IMG/VR virus record: IMGVR_UViG_3300022839_001288
Coordinates: 1 to 64,000 of that record
Direction: 5' to 3' (one strand)
DNA length: 64,000 nucleotides
Origin: a virus
Both the position numbers and the translations under genes were made by a program. The notes beneath the pieces were generated by a model. The model was not told where the DNA came from. It saw nothing but the letters and a program-made list of their open reading frames with translations, and did not search any database. Of this stretch, positions 42,801 through 52,030 are shown piece after piece (position 1 is the stretch's first letter; the number at the start of each line of letters is the position of its first letter).

Positions 42801-44993
42801 GTCTATTGTTGCCATTACTGACCACCATCCCCCATCAAAGAAGGGTAAATCAATACTTGCTGTTTTATTTAATCCATTATTACCGTCAGGAAAAAATGTT
42901 AAAGTTCCATAAGCATTTAATTCGGAGGTAGTCGACCCACTATAACTTGAAGTAGTCATCCCTAATCCATTATAATCTAATGTAATAAAGGATGTATTAC
43001 TATCTCCAACCCATAAGTTTTGACGTATCGGATTTGAATCTTCAGGTATTCCAGGTGTCTTAAATCTAAATTGTAAGGTTTTAGGTCTAGTTTGTGCAAA
43101 ACCATCATTTAATTCAAATGAAGAAGTCATAGTACTATTTACCCCATCTGAATAAAAAGCGTAATTAAAAACATCTTGACTATAATCCCAGTCTTGAAAA
43201 TCATTTCTATCCTTCCCACCAAATTCGTTTATTCTTAGAATAGTGCTAGGAATACCATATGCAGTTATTAAAGCTCTTATTCCTGCTATTGTGCCTTTTT
43301 TCTTAAGGAGTAAAGGTATGTTATGGTAAATTCGTTTATATAATCGCTTATTGACATCGTCCAATGGAACTATATTATTGGATGCTGATATTTGAGTATC
43401 TATGTACTCATACCCAGTAGGTGTATTAACTTCACCATCTATTGAACCCGTCATATAGGGGAATGGGAAATCACTACCTGAAGGGGTTAATCCTAAAAAT
43501 GCAGTATATAAGTCATTAGTATTAAAATTATTTGAATATAACTTTACACCAAAATCCCTAATAGCATCCGCTACTAAATCCTTGGAAATACCATAATCTA
43601 AACGGTTATCCGCGTCAAATCTTGTGGTAATATTCTTAGTATATAACCATGTGTTATCGTACTGTTGAGCCACCATATCCACGAATAATTCATATTTTTC
43701 GTTATTGGGGTCAGACCTTAAATATTCGGGTATTGTGTTGTATAAATAATCTTGATTATTATTATCATACTCTGAGGCTATTAAAGCTTGCCCTCCATAA
43801 AAAGAATTTTCGGGGTCGGCACTACCTAACCATGTTTTTACTATAACACTGTCTGAAGGCATTAGTATATAAGGAGGGGTTGTAGTAGATTTAGGATATG
43901 ATGATGCAGACCCACTATCGTAATATAAAAAATACTCATAACCATCAAAACTTGTGATTATTTTTTCAATATTAGTTGATAACTCGGCTTTACTAGCACT
44001 GTAAAAAGCATCATTTAAGGGCAAAGAATCTATCTGACCCGTAGTAGATTGTATTAATCCTACTTTATAATAGAAATTTTCTAAGCGGGTTTGTGCCGAA
44101 CTAAATTTAATAAAGTTATTATAATTTTTATAATCTACGTTTATACTTATTTCTTTTCTACTTAGGAGATTTTTAAGTTGATCAGAAGAGCTAGTTACGT
44201 TTGAACTTAGTAGGGTATCATAGTTAAATAACTGTGAGGATTCACCTGTTTGTTGAGTTATTGATATACTATAATTTGGACCCTTAATAATTTGAGAATC
44301 GTTAGGAGCAAAAATTATAGGTGGGAAGGTTACACTATAGGCTTGAGGGGAAGAAATTTCCTCAACTACCCATAAAGTATCTTTTAAGTTAAAATTAGCA
44401 GGTAAAGGTTCATATAACTTAACTAATAAAGAAGGATCAACTTCAGTTACTGTGTCTAATTTTAAGTTATTAGCTATTACTTGTTGGTCACCCCCAAAGT
44501 TAAGTAAAAAATCTACAAAATAATCAGCTTCATCTCTATATCTTATGAAAGAATTTGAGGAACTTATAAGTAAATCATTAGGTATAGTCGTACTTTTTAA
44601 TCTAATTTCAGTCCTATCACTACTAATTTCACAGATATAATACCTAATAAACTGGTCTGATTCTAATTGTTTTCTATAAAAATTATATGTGGAATAAAAA
44701 GTACCTTCATCAAAACCTAAATCTTCTAAGTTACCATCAGGGAATAAAATAACATCCCCATTTAATACATTGTAATCTCTTTGGTCATAAATTTCTAAAG
44801 TAGAATTGGGATTAGGAAATATTAATTGCTCCGAATTATCATATACATAATACTCTATGTAATCAGTAGTAGGGGTGAATGTAGTATCTAACCTTGAAGA
44901 AGATATTAAATTAATATCCCTATCTAAATATTCTTGATATTCAAATGTAGTAGGATCTACAGGATTGATTGTTATACTATTTAATTCTTCCAT
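39813..44993 (-). CDS. giant baseplate-associated protein with LamG-like domain (1726 residues)
   Basis: 1726 residues, the largest gene here. Residues 1-590: mixed region (MEELNSITINPVDPTTFEYQ..., RRLYKRIYHNIPLLLKKKGT-like helix near 560-590). About 600-840: concanavalin/LamG-like sandwich (LQFRFKTPGIP, GGWWSVMATIDY, YQEIRYWNTPLS). Around 1260-1320: the GSGYKKNDTVTI module shared with the other giant. The C-terminus is Pro/Val/Ser-rich, ending SSQGGGL. The sugar-binding fold suggests an adhesin role on the baseplate. Its ATG shares one base with the stop of 44993-45442. Confidence 0.75.
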   Translation of the reverse strand: MEELNSITINPVDPTTFEYQEYLDRDINLISSSRLDTTFTPTTDYIEYYVYDNSEQLIFPNPNSTLEIYDQRDYNVLNGDVILFPDGNLEDLGFDEGTFYSTYNFYRKQLESDQFIRYYICEISSDRTEIRLKSTTIPNDLLISSSNSFIRYRDEADYFVDFLLNFGGDQQVIANNLKLDTVTEVDPSLLVKLYEPLPANFNLKDTLWVVEEISSPQAYSVTFPPIIFAPNDSQIIKGPNYSISITQQTGESSQLFNYDTLLSSNVTSSSDQLKNLLSRKEISINVDYKNYNNFIKFSSAQTRLENFYYKVGLIQSTTGQIDSLPLNDAFYSASKAELSTNIEKIITSFDGYEYFLYYDSGSASSYPKSTTTPPYILMPSDSVIVKTWLGSADPENSFYGGQALIASEYDNNNQDYLYNTIPEYLRSDPNNEKYELFVDMVAQQYDNTWLYTKNITTRFDADNRLDYGISKDLVADAIRDFGVKLYSNNFNTNDLYTAFLGLTPSGSDFPFPYMTGSIDGEVNTPTGYEYIDTQISASNNIVPLDDVNKRLYKRIYHNIPLLLKKKGTIAGIRALITAYGIPSTILRINEFGGKDRNDFQDWDYSQDVFNYAFYSDGVNSTMTSSFELNDGFAQTRPKTLQFRFKTPGIPEDSNPIRQNLWVGDSNTSFITLDYNGLGMTTSSYSGSTTSELNAYGTLTFFPDGNNGLNKTASIDLPFFDGGWWSVMATIDYTNHEVPAYLYSANRIGDQIGHSAVSNVTHNWQYFNLINTSSFPYPHNMSVNGGEITPFVGSYQEIRYWNTPLSESLFYDYVVNPYSTQGNTINVTPNDLAFRADLGTQLITSSRKSIHPKVTGSWDITESFASGDSMFYISGSFVENKETIFLNQVPGGIKNRINDQIRIAQEVTPSGSTLSPYRSIQQDSYPNGSNPSINYLEVAFSPTDQVNDDIIAQIGAFNLGDYIGDPRQITESGTSYPALDALRDEYFTKYISSYNINDFIRLISFFDNSLFKMIEDFTPARTTLSSGVVVKQNLLERNRQAPPIVSYTTPEYSGSVKSFPRNYQVPDSDTSFPSYGNTSGSAIYKFSGGTGGTFEPFNNLFSAPASTSGLTETEISSSKFFAQYPEFIQQWSESITPSLGITPPYNQAHPELNQQTPINYPRIDQREFYNGEFGNSIQVKANEICKAFFGQDSIIDYFFRIAWFNNNNKQEQEFLSSDFLPSPGNVWFWADTVNQDGELTQNYPLNITQKFQTSPYGANSTFFTNASTTSGNGSGASFSITSTTDPVALSWLKVVSTNPGSGYKKNDTVTISQSTLIGLGFQSATQDLIITLLTQDVANKVTNKVSYIKMSNVDDNGVKILPFIIDSNYAIFKLTSASDWRNVIIEGFQTYYISNTLQQSGSTLIVTSELEGSEAVNSFDTSFYDLTFSASGVFSYSATSSGEDPNVIPSSGITESISQGYFPPIPSFPTESFFRGWSQADYFQTSATGDVYRVSSGSGFNTDTFGNFNTGSTEFDGDDTNTVSNIPWFMNAKASTYHALSASSTITNAQRIDKLYLYEGDITASSVPIGPAYNIYTPPPPVTIDIQIEMVTPVSPILTTTCVSGWSMPPDNSNLDASMNINVNGDPNIQYYLVFKNLNDVIISQPSWITIVGDGSPLMIPGSNNLYSGNRTLTLRASPGGNVVVDGPTEVRSVKSVIINNDDLNNQSSCTLTQEIYTEGSSQGGGL

Positions 44994-45442
44994 TAATTAA
45001 CTATTGTTGATTGTTGAATTCTTGATTGAATTTCCTTAAAGGCATTACCTTGAAGATTTTCATCTTCTAGGGAGTTTAGGTCAATACCCAAATTATTTCC
45101 TGATAAGGTTTCGGCCATATCAATTTGAGATTGTAATAAATCTCTTCTTAATTGTGTTATTTCTGATTGTAATGCGTTTATAATGGCGTTATCTGCTTCA
45201 AAACCAATATATTCTGTACTTGTTGTGATTAAGTATTCATGTGAGTTTATATTACCGTAAGAGGGGATATCGTAAAATAATTGAGTGTAAGTTTCAAAAA
45301 ATTGATCTACAGTAATTGAAGCATTAAGTTGTTCATTAACAGAAATATTCCCTAACTGATTAAATTTTGTATCAATTATTTTAGGATATCCTGTTTTTGA
45401 ATATACTTCTCGTACTAAATTTATTTTATTATTATTCTCCAT
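44993..45442 (-). CDS. baseplate-region protein with coiled coil
   Basis: 149 residues. Residues 45-60 are aromatic (FFETYTQLFYDIPSYG); residues 85-115 form a heptad-like helix (NALQSEITQLRRDLLQSQIDMAE). Small proteins with this layout (tail part plus coiled coil) often join baseplate wedge pieces, but I recognise no family. It lies between the CBM-like protein gene and the giant gene with minimal spacing. Confidence 0.65.
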   Translation of the reverse strand: MENNNKINLVREVYSKTGYPKIIDTKFNQLGNISVNEQLNASITVDQFFETYTQLFYDIPSYGNINSHEYLITTSTEYIGFEADNAIINALQSEITQLRRDLLQSQIDMAETLSGNNLGIDLNSLEDENLQGNAFKEIQSRIQQSTIVN

Positions 45443-45449
45443 TTTATAT

Positions 45450-46619
45450 CTATCCGTTAACTACTTTAAAGTAGTAGTTTTCATCCATCACTATGGTCTG
45501 TCCATTTATGTTAGTCTGTATTAATATACTATAGTATCTTTCGGGCTCCAAACCACTCATGTAAACAGTAAAAAAGCTTCCAGTAGAGTCACAACTAATG
45601 TTGGTAAATGATTTATCAAAATTTATTACAAATTCATTAGTATCTAAATCTTTAATTGCATAAAGAGATTGTGATGGTAGGGCGTAATTAGTTGTATAAA
45701 TAGAGGATGTTTGAAAACTACGTTTTGGAAATTCAGGGCGAACATTTAGTCTAAAATTATTTATACTTTCACTATAAAATATACCAGGGTTGTTGTCCAA
45801 TGCTACAAACAAATGTGGGGTATCTATTACACTTAAAGACCCAGTCTCATAAACAGAATCATCCCATTTTATTTCTAGTTGAGGGGGGTAAATAGTATTA
45901 GTATCAATAGAGTAATAACTTAATTGGGGGGATATTGATCTTTCTGTTGAAAATTCCTTACTGTCTTCCCATTTAATTATAAACCCTTCATTTGGTATTT
46001 CAGTTAAACCTTCATTTATATTTTTAGATGAAGAGTACCATACCTTTAAAGCATCTGTTACATTAATATCTAAATCCTTATTGCTTCTTAAATTAAAAGA
46101 TTGAGTAAATTCTAAAGAACCAACCCCATCATAACCACCTGAACCTGTAAACCAGGTTCCCCCACCAGCATTACTACTTCCAGAATAAGAGGATGTAACT
46201 AAGGGAGGAAGATTTAAAGTTGGCCATTTATTTGAACCTGAAAAATCTGAAAATACCCAGCTTGTTCCTGTATGATTAACGGGATTATCCATATGTTGCC
46301 CAGAACCATTATTCCATGAGCCTGATATGGGGTATACTTCAATTTTTGATTCTAAAATAACATTAGTTGCCTTAGCTACATTTAATTTTAAACTTCCTGA
46401 CCAGTTATCCCAAGAACCTGTTACCTTAGATATTGAATCAATCACATCTTCTATTTCGGATTGATCAAACTTAACTAAAGATCTTGCTACTCTGGATACA
46501 GGGTTTATATCTGTAACGTAGTTAGCTACATCTAAAATAGGATCAAGTCCGGTGTTCATAGAAGGATTACCACTATATATAGAAGCATCTTGTGAGGGAA
46601 ATAATTTGTATACAGCCAT
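45450..46619 (-). CDS. baseplate protein with DNRLRE/CBM96-like N-terminus
   Basis: 389 residues. The start MAVYKLFPSQDASIYSGNPS and NTGLDPILDV, ARSLVKFD and WSGSLKLNV follow the DNRLRE/CBM96 pattern (x-F/P-x-DAxI-x..N-x-G..L-x-V..), a carbohydrate-binding beta sandwich. The C-terminal 150 residues look like an Ig/fibronectin-type pair (DTPHLFVALDNNPGIFYSESINNFRLNV ... PERYYSILIQTNINGQT). The protein is probably part of the baseplate periphery next to gp6-like wedge. 2 bases separate it from 46622. Confidence 0.7.
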   Translation of the reverse strand: MAVYKLFPSQDASIYSGNPSMNTGLDPILDVANYVTDINPVSRVARSLVKFDQSEIEDVIDSISKVTGSWDNWSGSLKLNVAKATNVILESKIEVYPISGSWNNGSGQHMDNPVNHTGTSWVFSDFSGSNKWPTLNLPPLVTSSYSGSSNAGGGTWFTGSGGYDGVGSLEFTQSFNLRSNKDLDINVTDALKVWYSSSKNINEGLTEIPNEGFIIKWEDSKEFSTERSISPQLSYYSIDTNTIYPPQLEIKWDDSVYETGSLSVIDTPHLFVALDNNPGIFYSESINNFRLNVRPEFPKRSFQTSSIYTTNYALPSQSLYAIKDLDTNEFVINFDKSFTNISCDSTGSFFTVYMSGLEPERYYSILIQTNINGQTIVMDENYYFKVVNG

Positions 46620-46621
46620 AA

Positions 46622-48463
46622 TTATATGTTTACTACTCTTCCTTTAATGTCAGTGTTAGGATATTTTAATTCAAATATGCTAGGGTCTAGAGATGGGAAT
46701 ATAGTACCATTTTGATTAGCACCATCCATATCATAAGCCCAAGGTGAATATCCAGATAGTGTTCCTGCTATGTTCTCAACTGTAATTGTTCTAACCGTTT
46801 GTACTCCTTCTAGTGAATCTAGTAATACAAAAAGACTAGATAAAATTATGGGTTGGTTAATTTGCCATTTATCTATTTGGAAATAATCTTGTAAAGATGA
46901 TATACACCTCTCAATCACTTCATTATTATTAAAATTAGGATATGTTATTATTTCAAATTGAATTCCAAAATTAATTATAAAAGCATCTTTAATGCTTATA
47001 GTATCGCCAATCATTCGGTATTGATTAATATAAGTACGAAGATTTTCTTTTAGTGAATTAGAGGAAATTGTTAATTTGTTATTTAAATCATTAGTTAAAA
47101 CATATAGTTCTAAAGTAGTATTAGAGCTTTCAGCATTAGGTTTTTGAGTTAAAGCTTTAGATACTACACCATATTTTGAAGGCATACTTAATGCTCTTAC
47201 TAAATAGTCATCTCGAGTTACATTTCTCATTTGTGTAGAGAATTGAGAAATAGAATTCTGTCTAATTTCTTCAATTGTATCTCCATCTTGCCCCCCACTC
47301 GCCGCTACTACATTATTAGCAGCTATGGTATTAAATATATAGTTTGAAGTATTAGAATTTAATCCTCTTTTATTAAAGGTAATATCATTTTTATTTAATA
47401 AATTAACGGAATTTGATAACACATTCGAAACAACCCCACCTCCAGTATAATATCTGATTGTTAAGGTTGTATTAGTAGGTGATACACCGTAGGTATTTGT
47501 AAATATAAAATTAGTGGGGCTGTAAGCAGCCGTTAGTTTATTCTGTTCGAAAGGCAAACCTAAGCCTACATTCATAGAATTAGGAATAACATCTTCAGTG
47601 GTGTTTAAAGGGTTACCTGACCCAAATTGTATTTGTAATTGAGTAGAAGATAGAAAACGAGTTGCAAATCTATTTTGTACATTTTTAGTTTGTAGTAAAA
47701 ATGGAGTATCAGTATCCTCAGAAGTTTTAGGACTATTAATATTAGTATTTCTTAAACTATCATATACTAAATCTTGAGCTAAGTAGTCTACTTCATACCA
47801 CTTATTACCCTCTGAATCTATCACATCTACAATTCCCGCTATATTAGGGGATGATAAAGTTATAGTTTGAAATTCTTGTGGTGCCGAAAAACTGAAACTT
47901 TCAGTATTAATTTTCCCAGAAAATCCTTTTCTTGTTTTTCTTAATAGATAATATAGGGGTTGACTATCATTCATCTGAGCCACTGACACTTCCGTAGTAT
48001 CATTTGAGCTAGATACTGAGAAGTTTACAGGATCTTCTATTGTAAAACTTATAGGGGATGCTGTTTGGGTTGTAATGACAGTATTACTAGGTATATTAAC
48101 ACAGTAGTTATAATCAGGTTGGAAAACATTTCCTACCTGTATAGAAGGGAGTTGTTGAAAAAATTCCATTGTAGTTTCGGCTAAACCTGTTACTTTAGGT
48201 TTATAACCGTACATATAGGCTAAATCATATAAATTATCACTTTGCCTTACATATTGCATAAAATTTTCTTGGACTTGATTATCCAAGTAAAAAGATAAAA
48301 CATCACTAACATAAGCAGCTTGTTCTATAAACATCATTCCTGGTGAGGAGTCTGTAAAGTCAGTATAGGTTGTTGGAAAATAGGTTTGCGAATAATTAAT
48401 AAGCTGAGACCTAAATTCTGAGAACTCTTTATTTATGTAATTTATATTTCTTTTTGTTGCCAT
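46622..48463 (-). CDS. gp6: baseplate wedge protein, gp6 / Baseplate_J-like
   Basis: 613 residues. NINYINKEFSEFRSQLINYSQTYFP and DFTDSSPGMMFIEQAAYVSDVLSFYLDNQ are the classical start of T4 gp6-type wedge proteins, followed by QSDNLYDLAYMYGY. The central part has GGQDGDTIEEIRQNS and TRDDYLVRA, the core of Baseplate_J. The C-terminus matches gp6 in layout (YPNFNNNEVIERCISSLQDYF, LFVLLDSLEGVQTV). gp6 dimers form the inner ring of the T4 baseplate. Start overlaps the stop of the gp25-like gene by one base, the same order as in T4-like phages. Confidence 0.9.
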   Translation of the reverse strand: MATKRNINYINKEFSEFRSQLINYSQTYFPTTYTDFTDSSPGMMFIEQAAYVSDVLSFYLDNQVQENFMQYVRQSDNLYDLAYMYGYKPKVTGLAETTMEFFQQLPSIQVGNVFQPDYNYCVNIPSNTVITTQTASPISFTIEDPVNFSVSSSNDTTEVSVAQMNDSQPLYYLLRKTRKGFSGKINTESFSFSAPQEFQTITLSSPNIAGIVDVIDSEGNKWYEVDYLAQDLVYDSLRNTNINSPKTSEDTDTPFLLQTKNVQNRFATRFLSSTQLQIQFGSGNPLNTTEDVIPNSMNVGLGLPFEQNKLTAAYSPTNFIFTNTYGVSPTNTTLTIRYYTGGGVVSNVLSNSVNLLNKNDITFNKRGLNSNTSNYIFNTIAANNVVAASGGQDGDTIEEIRQNSISQFSTQMRNVTRDDYLVRALSMPSKYGVVSKALTQKPNAESSNTTLELYVLTNDLNNKLTISSNSLKENLRTYINQYRMIGDTISIKDAFIINFGIQFEIITYPNFNNNEVIERCISSLQDYFQIDKWQINQPIILSSLFVLLDSLEGVQTVRTITVENIAGTLSGYSPWAYDMDGANQNGTIFPSLDPSIFELKYPNTDIKGRVVNI

Positions 48464-48870
48464 TATGCGAAATTTAATACTATTTCATCTCTAATAGATG
48501 TGTTTACTACAATATAAGATAATTGTACTGTTATAGTATTACTATCTTCAGAACGTAATACATCTAAGTTATTAATTACTATATTTGGGAATTTCATTCC
48601 AACTTTAGTTGAAATATCCTCCCTTAAAAAATCTATATTTTCACTTACTATTTGCTCAAAAATAAATGCTCTTAAACCTCCCCCAAATGATGGGTTACCC
48701 GGTCTTTCTCCCGGATTTGTTAAAAAATAGTTTATTAAGTTATTTTTAATAGAGGTAGATGTTAGGTAATTAGGGGTGAATACTCCACCTTCATTAAATG
48801 GTATATTAACTCCTATCCCTACTCTAGGTTGGGTATCGTTTGGAAATTGTTGTATTGCCCCAAATGCCAT
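48463..48870 (-). CDS. gp25: baseplate wedge protein, gp25-like
   Basis: 135 residues. NNLINYFLTNPGERPGNPSFGGGLRAFIFE is the signature of the GPW/gp25 family (lysozyme-like fold without activity), and the C-terminal strand LDVLRSEDSNTITVQLSYIV completes it. In T4 gp25 binds gp6 and starts sheath polymerisation. The adjacent gp6-like gene fits this role. Length is usual for the family. Confidence 0.9.
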   Translation of the reverse strand: MAFGAIQQFPNDTQPRVGIGVNIPFNEGGVFTPNYLTSTSIKNNLINYFLTNPGERPGNPSFGGGLRAFIFEQIVSENIDFLREDISTKVGMKFPNIVINNLDVLRSEDSNTITVQLSYIVVNTSIRDEIVLNFA

Positions 48871-48873
48871 ATA

Positions 48874-49275
48874 TTATATTTTTCCTTGCATTATATTATT
48901 AATCATTTCCATAGATACATCTCCTTGAGGTAATTGACCATTTGGGCTTGTAGTATCCATACTTCCTACCATTTGTAAAGGTTGAATGTTTGAGGTAGTG
49001 GCATTTAGAGTACCGTTAGCTCCTGGTCTCATTCCATCCAGTACACTCATCATGTTTTCTCTTAGTTTCAATCTATCGGTTTCAGGGAGTGGTGAATATG
49101 ATTCATAATTGTTAGATATTGGTGCCACTACATTTGTTGTAGGTGTAGACATTTGGTTTTCATAAATTGTTTGTTTAGAAGAACGTACTGCTTCCAATAA
49201 AATGTCTTTCATTTCTTCCTGTATTGCCTCTTTTACGGCTTCTTTTACTATTTGTTTTAATTGACTTAGTTTCAT
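48874..49275 (-). CDS. helical baseplate-region protein
   Basis: 133 residues. A strongly charged N-terminal helix (MKLSQLKQIVKEAVKEAIQE) of a type common at the start of many proteins in these phages, then a Ser/Thr/Pro-rich disordered middle and a short C-terminal helix (VSMEMINNIMQGKI). No known fold. It lies between the gp25-like gene and the membrane protein. An ATATTTATAA motif ends only four bases before the ATG. Confidence 0.6.
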   Translation of the reverse strand: MKLSQLKQIVKEAVKEAIQEEMKDILLEAVRSSKQTIYENQMSTPTTNVVAPISNNYESYSPLPETDRLKLRENMMSVLDGMRPGANGTLNATTSNIQPLQMVGSMDTTSPNGQLPQGDVSMEMINNIMQGKI

Positions 49276-49279
49276 ATAA

Positions 49280-49288
49280 TTATAAATA
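49280..49288 (-). promoter_or_regulatory. ATATTTATAA motif before 48874-49275
   Basis: Minus-strand TTTAATATTTATAATTAT then ATG 49275, four bases apart. If it is a -10 box, the mRNA would start at or inside the start codon. Confidence 0.4.
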
Positions 49289-49293
49289 TTAAA

Positions 49294-50736
49294 TTAATCT
49301 GCTTTTAAATTGTTTTGTTGAATATAAAATACTAATTCGTCTATTAATATTTGATCTCCGGCACTAAATGAAGGTTCTCCTTTTAATATGGTAATACCCT
49401 GAGAGTTTTTAGCTATTGCTTGTCTTCTAAAATAATCGTCAACATTAGATTTATCAACTACCTGCACAGACATAATAAACCCATTTACTTTAGTAATAAC
49501 AGGATTTCCTTGCTCCGCTTGTAAACTGGATAATGCTAGTAATTCAGCATTTAATTCTATCATGGTTTCCCCACTATTAGGTTCTATAGTACATTTATCT
49601 ATTAACCCATCAATTGCTTTTAAATATTTTAAAATTAACAATAAAGATATTATTAAAAAGACTAAAGAAATTAACAAAGCTTTTTTAGTATTATCTGCTA
49701 TATTTATTAATTTGTCGATTTGTTTTTTTATATCTTCTAGCTTAGCTACTACTGAGTAAGGTACACCTACCCCTACAGGTGCTCCTAAGGGAATTGGGAT
49801 AGATGAAATTAATATTTGTGATTGTTTTAATAAAGTACTCAAATATAATAATAAACCCGCTAAAAGAGTATTAGCTATAATAACACTATATATGTTATTT
49901 AATTGTCGTACTACACTATTTCTTCTTTTAATTATGCTTTTTAATACTTCACCACTAGGACAAGTTTCTTGATTATTAGAAGCCTGCTCGATTTTAGCTA
50001 TACCAAATAGAATCATTAATTGAAAAGCTAATGGGAATAATTTAGTTTGTATAACAGTAGCCATACCCATTACTTTACGTCTGGTTGCATTTATTAATAG
50101 TTCAGTAGCATCCAAAGCGGTGTTTGCAGCTTTTTCAGATACAGATGCAAGTTCCTCTTCTATTTGTCTTAATGATTGTTTTGAGGCTAAATCTAGATTT
50201 ATTAAACCAAATATGGGTAATTCTTGGGGTATTTCGTTATCACCATTTATTAAACTTTGTATAGCAGGTGCATATTCCTTTTCATTATAAAAAATAGTTG
50301 GTTTAACTAGTGATTTATTACCTAGTGAGGGTAGAGTGGGTATTGAAAATTGAATTTCAAATCTACCTTCTTCATCTGTTTTAGTAAAATTGGGGGAATT
50401 GTTATCTTTTATAAATTTATATTCTCCTTTATTTGCATTTTTCTTTTCAAGTAGTTCCTCAGCTGTTCTTTTTACTCGAATTACAGGATATAAAGTAAAT
50501 TGAGGTTTTACTTCAATACCCTTTAAGGGAAGACCTGTTTGTTTATCATATACCCTACCAGTTGTAGTAAAGGTTTGCATCTCAGGAACATATTTTTTTA
50601 AAACCTCGGCCGATGCCTTGTATGATTTTACATCACTATTAATCCCTTCGGATTTTGCTATAAGATTTTGACCTTGTTGTGTCTTTAAGAATAATTTCCC
50701 TAAATCAAGTAGCATGTTTTCTGTAAAAATAGCCAT
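49294..50736 (-). CDS. baseplate-cluster protein with CarboxypepD_reg-like domain and membrane helices
   Basis: 480 residues. About 57-150: a carboxypeptidase regulatory-type beta sandwich (TTGRVYDKQTGLPLKGIEV, FTKTDEEGRFEIQFSIP). About 195-300: coiled helices and hydrophobic stretches (LFPLAFQLMILFGIAKI, VIIANTLLAGLLLYLSTLL), and near 350-370 a clear membrane helix (ALLISLVFLIISLLLILKYL). A membrane-spanning protein inside a baseplate operon is odd. It may insert into the host envelope at DNA entry, as tape-measure-derived or tail-tip proteins do. The family is not known to me. Confidence 0.65.
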   Translation of the reverse strand: MAIFTENMLLDLGKLFLKTQQGQNLIAKSEGINSDVKSYKASAEVLKKYVPEMQTFTTTGRVYDKQTGLPLKGIEVKPQFTLYPVIRVKRTAEELLEKKNANKGEYKFIKDNNSPNFTKTDEEGRFEIQFSIPTLPSLGNKSLVKPTIFYNEKEYAPAIQSLINGDNEIPQELPIFGLINLDLASKQSLRQIEEELASVSEKAANTALDATELLINATRRKVMGMATVIQTKLFPLAFQLMILFGIAKIEQASNNQETCPSGEVLKSIIKRRNSVVRQLNNIYSVIIANTLLAGLLLYLSTLLKQSQILISSIPIPLGAPVGVGVPYSVVAKLEDIKKQIDKLINIADNTKKALLISLVFLIISLLLILKYLKAIDGLIDKCTIEPNSGETMIELNAELLALSSLQAEQGNPVITKVNGFIMSVQVVDKSNVDDYFRRQAIAKNSQGITILKGEPSFSAGDQILIDELVFYIQQNNLKAD

Positions 50737-50737
50737 G

Positions 50738-52030
50738 TTAATTAAGTTTTACTTGTTTAGACAAAAAATTAGGTGTTGCTTGCTGTATCCCCTCTAAAGT
50801 TTTTATTAATAGTTCTGAAGCGGATGCAGCAATAGGAGTTGATGATTCTTTAGATAGAGCTAAGCATAGATTTTTTAACGTACCTACAAGAGCATCAAAT
50901 TGAATAGCAAAGTCATCACCTCTAATAGAGGATTGATTTGCATCTTTTTTACCTAAAGATACAACACCCTTATCAGCTACTAAAGTTACGTTACCCTTTA
51001 AGGATTTTAACCCCATATCTTCTTTAGATTCTGCAATAAACGATTTTTGAGCTGAAAATATTATACTATCAACTGTTGTATTGAATAAAAGCCTTTCTGA
51101 ATTTAGTATTATTTGAGGTGTGTTAAAAGATTGTGGGGATATAGGGGTTTGTGATATTAAATTATTAAAGGGTATAGTAACTCCTTCACCTACGTTTTGT
51201 GTTGCCGTTGCAACTCTAATAGGTATTTTTTGGGTAGAAGTTAAATACATCGATGAAGGATCAGTATTTATATTTTCAACTATATGTTCAAATCCTTTTG
51301 AATTATTAAAAGGGGATTGACCATTTTTAAATATAGTAATGGGGTCACCATTTTCTCCTGCAGACGACCAGTTGTTTTGTAGTCCGTTATTGTTGGAAGT
51401 ACTTCCTAATCTAATACTATTACCAAATCTACCTTCAAATATACTATCCCCCGCAAAAGGTAAAATAGGGTGAATGTTCCCTTTTTCTATGAACTTACCC
51501 CCACTATTACCATTTAGATTTATTGATGTTATGGATTTTGATATTTTTCTCACACTACCTGCTTGTATATCAGCATTACTCTTATTCATAGAAGGTGATA
51601 ATGTTATATCATTAAAATACACATCAGGGAAGGGGTTTGCATGTTGGTTATTCCAAAGCGAAAAAGTATTTAGATAGTAAAAAGTTTTAGTGTTGGTAGT
51701 TTGAGTATTTTTAGTAGAAGGTCCTTTAAAAATAAGTACCATTTCATTTACTAGTGGAAAAGATTTAAATTGTCCATTACAAGGAGTTGCAAAGGTAGTA
51801 TTTTCCTGACTTTTAGTAGAAGGTAAAAGTGATTTAGTAATTTGTTGAAATTTTATAGAGCCAATCCCACTCCACCCCCCTGTAATAGAAAATATTTCTG
51901 AGTCGCTATTTATAGAGATATCAAGTACTCGAGCTACAATAAAATCACCACTATTAAGGTTAGACAACTGTGAGTTGTCCATATTGGATGTGGCCGAGTT
52001 ATTTAAATATGATATGCCTGTTTTTAACAT
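50738..52030 (-). CDS. baseplate hub/spike protein, gp5-like (without lysozyme)
   Basis: 430 residues. Near residues 20-60 an OB-fold start (SGDFIVARVLDISINSDSEIF, GGWSGIGSIKFQQI). In the middle SIFEGRFGNSIRLGSTS, a strongly conserved motif of T4-like central spike proteins, followed by a Ser/Thr/Asn-rich section that fits the triple-stranded beta helix (KSFIAESKEDMGLKSLKGNVTLVADKGVVSLG). No lysozyme domain between them, unlike T4 gp5. Central puncturing or hub component of the baseplate. Confidence 0.75.
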   Translation of the reverse strand: MLKTGISYLNNSATSNMDNSQLSNLNSGDFIVARVLDISINSDSEIFSITGGWSGIGSIKFQQITKSLLPSTKSQENTTFATPCNGQFKSFPLVNEMVLIFKGPSTKNTQTTNTKTFYYLNTFSLWNNQHANPFPDVYFNDITLSPSMNKSNADIQAGSVRKISKSITSINLNGNSGGKFIEKGNIHPILPFAGDSIFEGRFGNSIRLGSTSNNNGLQNNWSSAGENGDPITIFKNGQSPFNNSKGFEHIVENINTDPSSMYLTSTQKIPIRVATATQNVGEGVTIPFNNLISQTPISPQSFNTPQIILNSERLLFNTTVDSIIFSAQKSFIAESKEDMGLKSLKGNVTLVADKGVVSLGKKDANQSSIRGDDFAIQFDALVGTLKNLCLALSKESSTPIAASASELLIKTLEGIQQATPNFLSKQVKLN

